Under the pieces are notes generated by a model. It did not search any database and was not told the DNA's origin. It saw only the letters and a list, made by a program, of their open reading frames with translations. A DNA stretch of 64,000 nt, taken from the NCBI RefSeq assembly GCF_047663525.1, contig NC_092606.1:1495501-1559500 (forward strand), given 5' to 3'. The translations under genes were made by a program, and so were the position numbers. This DNA comes from Anas platyrhynchos (taxonomy: Eukaryota; Chordata; Aves; Anseriformes; Anatidae). How positions within the stretch are numbered: the stretch's first letter is position 1; every line of letters starts with the position of its first letter. Of the stretch, positions 11,711 through 22,920 are shown piece after piece.

Positions 11711-11770
11711 GGTGGCAGCAGCGGTGGCAGCAGCGGTGGCAGCAGCGGTGGCAGCAGCGGTGGCAGCAGT
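11711..11770. repeat. 12-bp tandem repeat, 5 copies
   Basis: GGTGGCAGCAGC repeats five times, the last copy ending AGT. In one frame it reads as a Gly-Gly-Ser-Ser array, but there is no gene context, so I treat it as a minisatellite. Confidence 0.9.
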
Positions 11771-11799
11771 GGTGGCCATCCCTCGCCCCGCCGCCACCG

Positions 11800-12175
11800 C
11801 GCGCTAATTGCCGTGACATATTGAGTGGCACTCGCCTGGGGAGCGAGCGAGAGGAGCCCGCACATCGCTCCCGCTCAGTAATAATTACTGATTAAAAACT
11901 AGTTAAAAAGGCAATGAAGACCGAGACGTGCATTAACCGAACGACCCCCGTCTCGAGCCAGCCGTGGAGAGATGGCAGCGATTACAAAACCAGCGCTTAA
12001 AACATCCCCAAACATCAAGGGTGGCTTGGGTTCTCCCAGCTTTATTGTACGGCGCTCCCAGTGCTCCAAAATCCCATTTCCCATCAGGGTATCATGGGGG
12101 GAATGGGTCCTGCAGAGCCACGAAGACCACGGCTGCTTTTACCCTATACAGTTTCAGTTTTAATGTCATGATTTC
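11800..12175. other. Intergenic, AT-rich patches
   Basis: A homeodomain-type cluster (TAATAATTACTGATTAAAAA region at about 11879-11898) is followed by unique sequence. No gene. Possible regulatory element by composition. Confidence 0.3.
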
Positions 12176-12772
12176 CTAAACAGGGAGGGTCTCTGGCTGT
12201 GCACGTGGAGGAGCAGAGAGAAGTGGGGATGGGGAGTGCAGAGGCCCCCCCACCCCCCCACCCCCCCAGCCGGTCTTACTTCTTGGATAGAAAACTCCTT
12301 CCACCCCTGCTCTGCCTGAGACCCGGCACCACGAGCTGCTTCATAAGGGCCCTGTTTTCCAAAAAGAGTCTGAATAAAAGTGTTTTTCCTTTCCGGTTAC
12401 TGCACTTCACTCGCAGCTCCTGACAGCTTTGAAAATGGCTCCAATTGAAATCATCATTTCATATTGATTTTGGGTTTTTTCTTCCCTCCCCTGACAGCTT
12501 TGCACTGAAGGTGTTTTCAAGTGTTACTGAAATAGAAAGCTAAATTTCCCCTTAAAGCCTGCCTTTTCGGCAGGCTGCTCCGGCGCTCTCTCACTCATCT
12601 GCTCTGGGTATCCCCACGCCCCGCTGCAGGGGTCAGAGCTTGGGGCCAGCCACTGCTCCTCTAATCCCGATCCCATTCCAATTTTCCACTCCCCAATTCA
12701 CAGGCTCCTTTGTTCGAGGGCTGATTTTTCACAGGCAGCTGGGGCTGAACCCGGGTAATGTGCTGTGGCAGT
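12176..12772. other. Intergenic, no gene seen
   Basis: Mixed composition; a C-rich run at 12247-12268 and an AT-rich patch at 12430-12560. No recognisable coding sequence. Confidence 0.5.
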
Positions 12773-12820
12773 GGGATGGGATGGGATGGGATGGGATGGG
12801 ACGGGACGGGACGGGACGGG
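12773..12820. repeat. GGGAT/GGGAC pentamer microsatellite
   Basis: About six GGGAT units run directly into about four GGGAC units. The two blocks differ by one transition, at a base that sits in a CpG in the GGGAC form. Confidence 0.95.
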
Positions 12821-13479
12821 GCCATCCCACATCCCAGGTCCGCAGCTTTGGTGCATCACGCCACAACTCAGCCCGCACTGGGGGCTGGGCTCCTTTGCAC
12901 CTGCCTTTTCCAAGCATGCCAGAGCAGGGCTGGGCACTGCTTGTGTGTAAAGAGTGGCTGGGAAAGTGGGGCACTGGTGCAACGTAAACAGCAGCAAGAG
13001 TAATAAGCATGAGCCAGCGTGTACCTCTGGCTTTTTATGCCTGCATTTGAGCCACTAATAAAAATGCTCAGGATTTGTACAGGATTTCTCATCTTCAAAG
13101 CGCGGCAGCATTGTGTTCTTCCTCAGCCCCTTTCATCCAAAGATCCAAGCGCTTTCTACCATCATGTCACCACCTTTTGATAGGTGGGGAATACCTCTCT
13201 TTTATCTTGAAAGAGCGAACCTGAATGGGCTGCCGGCTGCAAACCCTCCCCGCTGCCCTTCTTGGAGCCGTGTCCCCAGCCCCTTCCCCTGCCCCCTGCC
13301 CTGATGGTGGCTGGGCAGCAGCAGCGCTCCCACAGCACCTGGGGCCATGCACTGGGCTTGGACCCTTTGGTGACTCCCTGCAGCACCAGGAGGCTGCGAG
13401 GACTGGACATTAACAACCCCTGACAGCCCGCCGGGCTGAAGGGCAGGCGCACGAGCTGTCAATATTGATAGTCGTGCCG
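12821..13479. other. Intergenic, no gene seen
   Basis: Mostly GC-rich unique sequence with open frames on both strands but no recognisable protein. Confidence 0.5.
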
Positions 13480-13930
13480 CTGTGTAAATGCAACCTCTCC
13501 GCTTTCTGCTGCATCGATCCGGGAATATCGCGCACAGCCGGCACAGGGGAAGGTCAGCGGCACAGCTCCTGCTTAAAGGCCCGCTCTGAGCATTGCACAT
13601 CCCCCCCGTGCATCGCAGTCTGCATCAATCAAAATAAAACCGGGTCCCAAATGCAGCCCTCGGTGAGCCCGGAGATGAAGGTATTCCACCCCGAGCCTCG
13701 GCTACGCCGCCTCACAATGCTCTGCCATTAGCAATCAGCATATCGGCGCGGCAGTGCGGCCCGCTTCATAGAAAATCAAGAGGCAAAATAATTGAGTCAA
13801 TAGCGATACGAAAGGATTGCTCCTTCAGCCCTATTCTTTTGCTAACAATTCTTCAGCAGGGCTGAAAATTCAAAAGCTCGGGGAATCAAAAAAGAATTGA
13901 TTTGATTCAGAGCTTCAGCCTGGGCTGTAT
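13480..13930. promoter_or_regulatory. AT-rich island, candidate conserved non-coding element
   Basis: Unique, non-coding sequence with TAAT, ATTGATTTGATTC and AATTGAGTCAAT-like cores, and lower GC than its flanks. A candidate enhancer by composition. No exon signals with protein support. Confidence 0.35.
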
Positions 13931-14469
13931 TTAACACATCATTTTTGCTTGCTCTACATATAATAGAAACTGTTTGAAGGCAGCAGGGCTGCCTTTGGGG
14001 CAGAGAGACAGCCGGGGGCATGAAGCAAGGGGGCAGGAGGATGCTGGGGACCGGCTCTGGTCACTGCCAGAGACAGGGCAGAGCTGCGACCTCCCGACCC
14101 ACACCCACACCCGATGCACTGCTGTGTTTTGAAGACCTGCTGGGCCCACAGCGGGTGATGACACCCCCAGGTGCTGAGGCTCCCGGCTGTTCCCCCTCAG
14201 CCAAGCCCAGCCAGGACCACGGCAGAGGTCCCAAACAAGCAGCCAACAGCACAGATCCGCACTGTGTCATCTGCTCCATCAGAGCTGCCGCTGGTCCCAT
14301 CCATCGGGATCAAGGACAGAAGCTGTGGTTTGAGGGCACAGCGCAGTTTCCCTGCGTTACGGGCAAACGGGGTGGCAACAAAGCACCAGGAGAGGCCCGG
14401 CAACAAGAACAGGCCTCATGGCCCCCTGCCCAAGACCCTTTTGCAAAACAAACACACAGTTACCAGAGG
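13931..14469. other. GC-rich intergenic, no gene seen
   Basis: Open frames of up to 170 codons overlap on both strands without recognisable content. I see no promoter or splice support. Confidence 0.5.
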
Positions 14470-15060
14470 AGGCATTAAAACATCAGCAACAACACGGAAA
14501 TTCAGCCAGCCCTGCCTCCAGCCCGCTGCTGTAATGCATTCCCAGCAAATCCAAACTGTCTTCGAATTGTCCCCGCGCAGGAGTGCCGGCACCTCCAAGG
14601 CCATTACGGCCCTAATGAAGGCCGTATGCTCCCTGCTGACACAGCGGGGACATGCCAAGCCACCGCCGAGGCAGCTGATTTGACGTGTTGACGAGCAAGT
14701 CATGTTGCTATAATAAGAAGTGTTTATTTGAATAATAAGGTCAGGGAGTTAAGTAGTTGGTATTCCACTCGTATGAAGCAGTTTGCACAGTGTCACTAAT
14801 AATTAAAGGGGTTTTTTGACTAATCTAGTTGCTCTTCCTAAATATACTCTACTCTGTTCAAGAAACTCATCAAAGCAGCGAAGTGATCTTCGAGGTTATT
14901 AATCTCCTTTGCTCCACAGCTGGAGCAAATTTATTTGCTTGAATTAGCATGTAATAAACTTATAATAAAGCTGCCATATCCCTCGCTTTAGAGATATAGT
15001 TTGTGTAATGGGTAGTTAAATCTAGGTAATGTAGCAATAGTCTTTAGGCTCGGAGATCAG
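14470..15060. promoter_or_regulatory. AT-rich island with inverted repeats, candidate element
   Basis: About 590 bp of AT-rich unique sequence between GC-rich flanks. It contains two abutting inverted repeats at 14921-14949, several TAAT/ATTA cores and an ATTTGC octamer-like core. The most enhancer-like block of this region by eye. Confidence 0.4.
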
Positions 15061-15069
15061 ACGGAAAAG

Positions 15070-15086
15070 GAAAAAAAAAAAAAAAA
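15070..15086. repeat. A tract
   Basis: Run of about 17 A in this AT/GC boundary. I see no retroelement body upstream of it, so it is called simply a homopolymer. Confidence 0.8.
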
Positions 15087-15390
15087 GAAACAAACACAAA
15101 AACACCACACTGCTGTTACCGCCAGTGCCCAGGCTGCAGAGCGGCTCCTTCCCGGCAGGGCTGCCAAAAACCTGGCCATGAGGCTGACCCCAGCTGCCCT
15201 CGGTGTGCCCCCTCCAGCTGGGCAGACCTTCCCCAGCCACAGAAAGAGGAATAACCCCCAAAACAGCACAGGTGGGCTGGCAGCCAGGGGTAAAACCAGG
15301 CAAAAATAACTCCCGAAGGGTGGGTGAGGGAGCCGGGGTGCTGGGGCGGGTGGCGAAGCCCTCGGTGGGGTGGTGGGAGGTGGGCAGTGG

Positions 15391-15453
15391 GCAATGGGAG
15401 ATAAGAAATGGGCAAAGGGAGATAGGAAATGGAAGGTGGGAGATAGAAAACGG
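15391..15453. repeat. 21-bp tandem repeat, 3 copies plus partial
   Basis: Three diverged 21-bp units share the core GGGAGATA(G)AAA(A/T)GG, followed by a partial fourth. Purine-rich on the plus strand. Confidence 0.85.
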
Positions 15454-15739
15454 GCAAGGGGCAATGGGTTGTTGGAGCTGTGGCACCCATGGCACAAGGA
15501 ATTGGGCCGGGCTGGGCACCATGTGCCTAAGTGAGGGGAATGAATTTGCTTCAGCTCCCCAAGCTGAGCCTTTACGGTTTGTAGTTTCCCTCAAACAATA
15601 AATCCTTGCCTCTCCTTTCCGTGTAGCACTTGCTCCTAACGTCGAGAAGCGGCCCCGTGCAGCCCGATGTGGGCAGATAGCAGAGTTCAGCGGCACGGCT
15701 GGGGGCTCACCCCCACCCTGCCTCCCCACGGGCCATTAT

Positions 15740-16040
15740 TCACAGAGCCTGAGCAGTAAATAATTTTTCTCTCTCCGTTGCAGCTCTTTTCTGTTGTTGC
15801 GGGAGCTGCTCTGTGCTGCAGAAGGGCCTGGGCATTAGCCAGAGGTGTCAGAGGTGTTAGACAAGGTATTAAGGAGGTGTCAATGGTGAAATAGCTGGGA
15901 TTACAGTAAAGTCTAAATAAGGTGTAAAATAAAACCAAAGGTGATAAAGTCATTGATAAGAAAAGCTGGAGAAAAATGGGAGTGCAATTATTTTTCATCC
16001 CGCTTGTTCACTCTCGCAGTGCATTATCCGGGGCTTTGCA
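15740..16040. promoter_or_regulatory. AT-rich island with AGGTGT cluster
   Basis: Unique AT-rich sequence with four AGGTGT hexamers on the plus strand at 15843, 15852, 15875 and 15920, plus AGGTGA at 15939. AGGTGT is the core of the T-box half-site (AGGTGTGA). Homotypic clusters like this are seen in enhancers; function here is inference. Confidence 0.4.
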
Positions 16041-17634
16041 GCGACTTAAGGAAGATCTGTCCTCGGCGCGCTGGTGCCCTCACCGCCTCCAAGCAGTGAG
16101 GAACCGGGCGTGCGGCTCCCCAGGGGCCTCGTCCCCGTTCCCTCGGGCTGTGGGGATTCTGGGTGACCAGCTGGGCTTGTTGGGGTTTCTCCTGCCTCCT
16201 CCTGACCAGCACGTTTCAGTCATAGCTTCCAAATATTGCACTGGCCCAGCTGCTTGTGGTGCTCTCTAGGATGGACACCCCAGCGCCACGCTCCCCTGCC
16301 CTGCTCCTGCCTCTTTGCGCACCAGGAGAACACAGGATCTGCTCAAGCAGCAGAAAAAAAAAAGTTGAAAAAAAAAAAAAAACAAAAACCCAAACACATA
16401 TTTATTATCAAACTACCTCTGGCTATATATTTATTTCCCTCTGATGTGCTTTTAGGGCTCTCCTGGCACGGGCTCAGCTCTGGCACAGCTGTCTCTGTGC
16501 AGGAGAGGTGGGGAGCGCTGCGCCTCGGGGGGCTCAGCCACCACCACCACCACTTTTTGTGTCCTTCAGAGAACAGGAGGCCACAAAGCACAGCAGAGAT
16601 AAACGCCTGCCTTGCCCCAAAACGTGACTGTGAGGAGGCTGGAAGGGTTCTAGTGACAAAGCAAGGAAAGCACCTGCTGCAAACACCGCAGCGGCGACAC
16701 GCAGCCTTTGCCCAGGAAGATGCCCAGAAGCGAACAGCCCCTGCCTCGGGGTTTTACCCCAGCCCCACGTCTGGGGCAGGGCGCAGGCTCTGACCCCACT
16801 GCGTGCGCAGCGCTGAGGACCCGCACCCAGCAGCAATGTTGGCTCCACAAAATGAACCCCGCAGTGAAATGCAAATTACTGCAGGAGGGGGAAAGATGTC
16901 TTAAGGAGCTCCATGCTGAGCCACAAAAATTATGCTGTTACTGCTGGCAAAGTGCAATTATTTTATTTTCAGGCCAGCTCTGGGACCCGGCAGCCTGCTT
17001 CTCCCTGCTGCAGCCCCAACGCTGCCTTGTCCAGGCTGGGAACTCGCCGGTGCCTTCAGAAGAGGTGGCAGAAGAGGCTGGGTTGTGCCTGGCCACCTGA
17101 GGGGACTTCACCTTCTCCCCTCCGTCACCCCACAACCCCTCACCAGGCAGCACAGCCTGCTCCAGGCTGCCTCCCCCAGCACAGACAGCAAACTATGGGG
17201 AAAAAAATACAACACCAGAGATGATTCCAGATGGCAAATCAACAAATTAGCCTTGATTACTCTCCGGGTCTCAAACCTTTATTTTTCTCATGCTCGCCAG
17301 CGGTGGCTGTTGAGCCGTTTTGGTCCCACAGTGCTCATCCCCATGCCCCCAGACCCCAGGGACCCCCTGGCAGCGTGGCAGGGCCCAGCTGGGGGGCACA
17401 GGGCACAGCGCCCAGCACCAAACACTGCCTGCATGGACAGAGGGGCTCTGTGAGGCAGCAGGGCTGGTGCGTCCCAAAAATGCATTCACAGGAACCCCAG
17501 CGGTGTGCAGGCTGCAGTGCCAGAGCTTCACTGAGGTTCCCGTTCCTGGGCTTGGGAAGCAGCAGCCCCTGGGGCTTGCTGACGTGAGATTTCTCCCAGG
17601 AGACCTCCAGGGGAACAGCGCTGTCGAGGAGATT
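16041..17634. other. Intergenic, no gene seen
   Basis: Mostly GC-rich with A tracts at about 16353-16382 and an AT-rich patch at 16400-16440 and 16860-16980. Frames of 100-185 codons occur on both strands but mirror each other and match nothing I recognise. Confidence 0.5.
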
Positions 17635-17656
17635 AAAAAAAAAAAAAAAAAAAAAA
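17635..17656. repeat. A22 homopolymer
   Basis: Twenty-two consecutive A on the plus strand. No retroelement body recognised next to it. Confidence 0.95.
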
Positions 17657-18109
17657 GGTATTTAAAAACACCATCATCTGCAATTCTTTTGCTGCCATGA
17701 AGTGTTATTAACTGATTGGGTTTCATCACCTCGTACCTTGCTGCTGCTCAGGCTGATTGTCCCGGATTTGCATTTCCCTTGGCCAAGAGCTTCCACGTGT
17801 GCCCACAGCCTGGGGCAGGGGCAGCTCTCCCAGCTGGGAGCAGGGCCCCGGGGGTCCATGGGCATCCTGCGGGTGAGGAGGGGGCTGCCTTGTCCTGGGA
17901 CAGCCCAGAGCAGGGGTGTGGGACCCGGCAGCTCTCCGTCCCGACGTGGCGCTGTAAAGACTCATCGGGTCTGGCTCTCTGAAGTGGCACAAAGCTCCCA
18001 GCAGGCAGGCAGAGGCAGCGAAGATGTTTTAAAAAATGAATGCGTGCAGGCAGCAGATTGATGTGCTGGTCAAGTACAGCCCGGGTGAGCATCAGGTACA
18101 CGAGCCTGG
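17657..18109. other. Intergenic, no gene seen
   Basis: GC-rich unique sequence without coding evidence. Confidence 0.5.
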
Positions 18110-18300
18110 CGTCCGGCCCCTGGTTACATTCTTCATTAATAATGCCTTTGCTCTGAAACTATTTCCATCTCCGCCGCTTTGCCATGCACGCCGTGGCGTG
18201 GCCCACTGCATCCCGCTGCTATTTCAATCTTCCTGCGGAATAAGCAGTGAACTAAGTGAGATTAAAAACCCAACAGAGGCGAGCGGCCTCCTGCTCGTTA
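18110..18300. promoter_or_regulatory. AT-rich island, candidate element
   Basis: About 190 bp with TTCATTAATAATGCC and TTAAAAACC-type cores between GC-rich flanks; non-coding and unique. Confidence 0.3.
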
Positions 18301-19084
18301 GAGGGGGGCAGCTGTGAGAGCACCTTGAGCAAGGAGGTGCCGTGCACGTCCCAGAGCCAAGCAGGGCAGGTGCTACAGGTGGCCACGAGCCCTTCCCATC
18401 CCAACAAATGGGTAGAGCCTGGGGGTCCTCGGCCATCCGCAGGCACCACGGCTCAGAGCTGGCTTGGGGAGGGGTCCCTGCACCCCTCACCAGCACCCCC
18501 GGCTGTGGGAGCACACCGAGGGGCCCCCTGCCTCTGAACACCCCCAGGACATGGTAGAGAGAAGTGGCAATGCTGAGGCTGAGCTGGGGGGCCCATCCTG
18601 CAGCCCCCACACTGCCCCAGCCCTTTCCTTCTGGGGTCCTACACCCCAACAGGGCAGCTAAGGTTTAAGAGGCGTTTCAACTTTTTGGGAGGTATCCCCA
18701 CACGCAGCCCCCACGGTGGCTGCATTCCCAGCCTGAACCAGCTCCGATCGGCTATTTCAGGTCTGTCAGCTCTTATTAATGGAGCTCGCAGCACGAGCAA
18801 ACCAGGATAAAGCAGCACTTTCATTACCCTACGTGTGTGTTTTGTGCATGCGTAACGCCCCACCCCAGCCCCGCTGTGCTGGGAAGATCAGTAGCTGGCA
18901 GTGAGAATTTGGGGAGCTGTGGTCTTCCCTCCTCACCCTGCCTGTCTGCCCCCCAACCTCTGCCTCAGCCCCATTCCCTTGTCAGCTTCTCCCCCCAGAA
19001 CCAAGCCCCAAAATGCACCCATCAGCGGCTGGGCGATGGGTGAGCAGGCGGCGGTGTTTGGTGTTGGACCTACACAAACAAAAT
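18301..19084. other. GC-rich intergenic, no gene seen
   Basis: Unique sequence with a small AT-richer patch at about 18735-18850. No recognisable product. Confidence 0.5.
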
Positions 19085-19300
19085 AATTGGGAAGTCAACA
19101 TTTCAGGGGAACGGAGCGCTGCAGCAGCCCCTCCGTGCGAAATATTACTTTAAACATACAAAACGCCATCTCTCTAAACAATCAAACTCCGCTGCTGCGT
19201 CTCAGAAATTGCCACCTACGGCTAATGTTCCAATTTTAAACGCATCCTCGAGTCAATCTTTGTAAATTCCACATTAAATATTGATCAGCCCCGGAGAGGC
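19085..19300. promoter_or_regulatory. AT-rich island, candidate element
   Basis: Unique block with ATATTACTTTAAAC, AACAATCAAAC and TTAAATATTGATC cores (SOX- and homeodomain-like), sharply bounded by GC-rich DNA at 19290. Composition-based call. Confidence 0.35.
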
Positions 19301-20089
19301 TCGGCGCCGTGCGTGTAGCAGAGCCGAGCGGCTCGCAAGCAGCGGCTGCTGAGCCCGGACCCAGCCCCGAGGGACCGCGACCACCGCAGAAACTTCTCCT
19401 CACCACATGGAGGAGTTTTGATGATGCTCCTTGCTTTGGACCTCACCAAGATCCCCTGATGTTGACCCAACCCTTGACCATCTCAGCAGCTCCCGGCCCT
19501 GCTGGACACGAGGCAGCAGCCACGGCTGGGGGTGTCGTGCCCAGATGTGCCCACGGGCTGGGGTCCTCGTCCCCCCCCTTGCCCCAATGGTGCTGTAGCA
19601 AGGAGAGGAGCAGCAGCAGCAAGGACAGCCCTTCTTCCCCGTGATTAATCGAGGCCGACGCAGGGCCCCGAGGCGCAGCGTGGCGGCGGTACCTGTGCCA
19701 TTTCCGAGGTGCCGCAGCTGCGGCAGCGCGCTGCAGCCCCGTGGCTTTCCCCCAGCGTCGTTTGTCACAGCCTGGCGCTGACAGAGCCGTGTCTGTGAGG
19801 CAGTGCAGCCACTTCTGGCTGGTTTCCTCCCAGGTCTCACACTGCTGTGCTTGCTGCTGTAAAACCAGGTGAGCACCCACCTCTGCCGCTCCTCCAGAGC
19901 TCGAGGACCCAAGGGTGCCACCAGGGCTCACTCCACTTCCACGCTCCCAGCGTGACAGCTTCAGGGACCCCAAATTCAAGGCACCCATCACAAACAGGTC
20001 ACCATGCCTGGGGTACCGCAGCCACAGGAGCCAGTATGTGCAGCCAGGGCACGGGCAATGCCCTTACAGCCATCGGGAAAAACACCTCC
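19301..20089. other. GC-rich intergenic, no gene seen
   Basis: Long overlapping open frames reflect high GC; no protein recognised. Confidence 0.5.
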
Positions 20090-20979
20090 TGGTGATCAAA
20101 CCGAGAAAGTTTAGTCTGGAAGACTTGGGAAGAAAAGAAGAAGGAATTCCAGCCATTTATTTTTTATAGAGATGCTTTTCTCCTTACGCTGACACTTTAA
20201 CAAGAGCTTAATGAACAGCACTTTCCTGCTTTCGAGAAGTTCAGACAGGCCAGATAAAGTTACCAATTCATTAGCATCCCATCATGAACGCAGCCTCCAT
20301 ATTCCCCAGCCATATGGTCAGCACAGTGTGCCTCCAAAACGCAGGGACATCCACAAAGGCTTTATTGCCATCAACCATCACGTTAAAGCAGCCCAAGGTT
20401 TTATGGAGAACGGGAACGCCTCGTTTCAGGCTCTTTTGGGTGTAAAGGAAGAGGGTTTGGACTTGGAAGCAAGGTGACCTTGTGGGAAGAGCACGTCCCT
20501 CTTACTGCAGACTGGGTTTTAATCAGCAGTGTGGATGCACATCTCCAGGAGCTACCTGCCTGCGTGGAGACTGAGCAGCTGCTCCTGCCTTCCTGCAGAT
20601 AAATCCCCGAGCAAGCACTCAAACCTCCAGCGGGCCGGCCTGTGTGCCCAGCCACGAGACATACCCAACCTGGAACCTCAGCCAGATGGGGAAAATCACA
20701 ACTTCTCCCCATTTCCATGGTGTGCAGGCTCAGCAGCCACGGTCAGCACCTGCAGACACCATTTGGAGCCAACCCCCCACATTTATAACCCTTTCTCCAA
20801 GCGCTCCAGCACCTTGCCTGGTAGACAAGTGGGCAGTGGGAAAACCCAGGCCAGGGCTTAGCATCCCCAGCATCTGCCTCCAGGTCCCCAGCACCGTGAG
20901 CCTGTTTTCTAGCAAGTAAATTACTTCTTCCCTGTTCTGGAGCTCCACCTGCGATTCAGTAGGACACAGCAGGAGAGTT
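20090..20979. other. Intergenic, mixed composition
   Basis: An AT-richer patch at 20090-20420 may be regulatory; the rest is GC-rich unique sequence. An 88-codon plus frame at 20211-20477 is not recognisable. Confidence 0.4.
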
Positions 20980-21370
20980 TGTGCTCCTTCTGCATTAGCT
21001 GACCTGTGTCAGCATTTTATTCTGCAGCCCTGTAGGTTTTTTAGCTTAAAAAAAAATAAAAAAAATCAGAGGAGTTTTCAAAGCCTTAATGGCTTTGAAA
21101 ACAACGTGGAGAGTTCTCTTTACTGCAGGAGAGGTTAATGATCTCCCTCTGCTACAGAACTAAACCGGACATCATAATAAATAATCATAATAAGATGTAA
21201 AGTATCACCTGGAGTCATACAACACAGAGAGCAGGTAGGAGTTATGATGCATTTCCATTACTCGGAGCAACTGCTAGGTGTGAAATTTTCAAAGTAAAGG
21301 CAGTCAATTAAAAAAAAAATGGAAAGCAGAAGCCCGCAATTAAAATATTATTTAAACAGAAGGAGATTAC
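20980..21370. promoter_or_regulatory. AT-rich island with palindrome and T-box half-site
   Basis: Strong enhancer candidate by content. It has a perfect 12-bp inverted repeat (GTTTTCAAAGCC, 5-nt spacer, its complement) at 21074-21102, whose arms contain TCF/LEF-like TTCAAAG, and a 14-base match CTAGGTGTGAAATT at 21274-21287 to one half of the palindromic Brachyury/T consensus. TAAT cores also occur. Non-coding, unique, GC-rich flanks. Confidence 0.45.
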
Positions 21371-22009
21371 ATCTTGCCTCGCTGGGGAGGACCAAGTGCT
21401 CCAGCTCCCAGGCACGGCACGGAGGCAGCGGCACGGAGCGCCCACAGCAGGGCACGGACCCAGCACCGGACACCTCCACGTCCCTGGAGCTCGGTGTCCC
21501 CTCATGCCCACCCCCGGTGCCTCCAGGCTGCACCAAGCTCGACCTTGTTAAACAGCCACGTTAACGATGTTTCTCTCCCAGCCCTCCTCACTTCGGCACA
21601 GCGGCTCGGAGAGGCAGCTTGGCCACGTTTCCACGCGCAGGTTTTGCTGCTTGCCATTTGTACAAGTGATTGCCCACGAGTATGGGAGCAGATCTTACAG
21701 GAGCGACCCCGTTTGGGTTCAGATGGATCCAGAAGGCCCTGCTTAGGCTCCGCAGCTAGGTGCGGGCCTCCCTGCCCCATCCCTTCCCCAGCCGCATCCA
21801 GCTCTTTGCACAGCCTGGTCCCGAGGGCAGGGGCATCCATCACGTCCCGAGGGCAGGGACATCCATCACCTACGAGCTCCTATCCATCAGCAGCCACCAG
21901 CCCCCAGCCCGGCCGGTCCTTTTGTCCCATCCCACCCGTCACAGGCAGATAAGATTATCAGTGACGAGCGCGACACCCATTGAGTCTCACCCCCGTGGAA
22001 GAATGGGGT
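21371..22009. other. GC-rich intergenic, no gene seen
   Basis: Unique GC-rich DNA; frames on both strands without recognisable content. A short direct duplication (CATCACGTCCCGAGGGCAGGG and neighbour) occurs near 21820-21865. Confidence 0.5.
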
Positions 22010-22410
22010 CTTTTTTTTTTTATTTTATTTATCCTCCTGTCTCCAAGATGAGCTGTTTCTTGTCTTGTCAAACCACATCCTTTTCTTTAAAGAATCAGCT
22101 TTAAGAATCCAATTTGTCAAGCTGGACAATCATTTGAGAATCCATAAAAAGCCTCGGTGACTTTATCAAAAAAAATAAATCAGAAGGTTTTAAATGGTAA
22201 CCAAAAGGGATTTGAAAATAGGTTGAGTGGCCTACATCAATTAATCTTCAGAGAGCCAGGGCTTTGTGAAGATGAAGTGGCAGAGAAGTGTCAAAGGCTA
22301 GTTACTGGGTTTAAGGAGATGGAAGTTATTGATATTTCTCCTTTCCTTTTTCTCGCTTTTCTCCTTTCCCGGTCTCTTCAGAATACAGACACTGAAGTAA
22401 AAAAGCCCTG
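22010..22410. promoter_or_regulatory. AT-rich island, candidate element
   Basis: Starts with a T tract at 22011-22021 and continues as unique AT-rich sequence. No exon evidence. Regulatory by composition only. Confidence 0.3.
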
Positions 22411-22920
22411 TGATGGAGCAGGACAAAGCTAGCAGGGGGAAGGTGCCGGGGCCACCACTCCCACAGGGCTCCCCTGGGCTCCTCACCAGGACCATGAGGG
22501 GGTCGGGGCCAGGGTCCCACCGCGGTGCCCCTGGGGGTGCCTGGGGTGCCTGTGCCTTGCTGCACCGTGTGCGACCACCAGGACAGCCTGGGCTGGGGGC
22601 ATTGGGCACCACAAAGCACGGAGAGACAGGAGAGAGAAGGAGACAAGGCGGGTAGCTCCATCAAACCCGGGGCCTGAGCAAAGCACAGAACAACACGAAG
22701 AGCTTGGTAAATGAGGTATTTGACTGAGCAGACACAGCCACCCGAAACAGCAGTGGATTTCCCCAAATGCTTAATGAAAGCTGACAGCCCATATTGTTCT
22801 CCACTTCCCAGCTCCGCTGCCACCCGAGAAACGCGTGGATGAGGAACGGGGAACCTGCACAAAGGCACCGAGACCCGAGGAAGACAATGGAGAATTAGAG
22901 GGACCGAAGGGACATAGAGA
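22411..22920. other. GC-rich intergenic, no gene seen
   Basis: Unique sequence, no recognisable gene. Confidence 0.5.

Noticed and set aside
11504-11824. Gly-Ser and Ala-Thr repeat proteins on the two strands
   Set aside because: Translations of the five-copy 12-bp repeat; no gene signals.
17635-17656. A22 tract as the tail of a processed pseudogene
   Set aside because: The sequence upstream has no recognisable mRNA body or target-site duplication.
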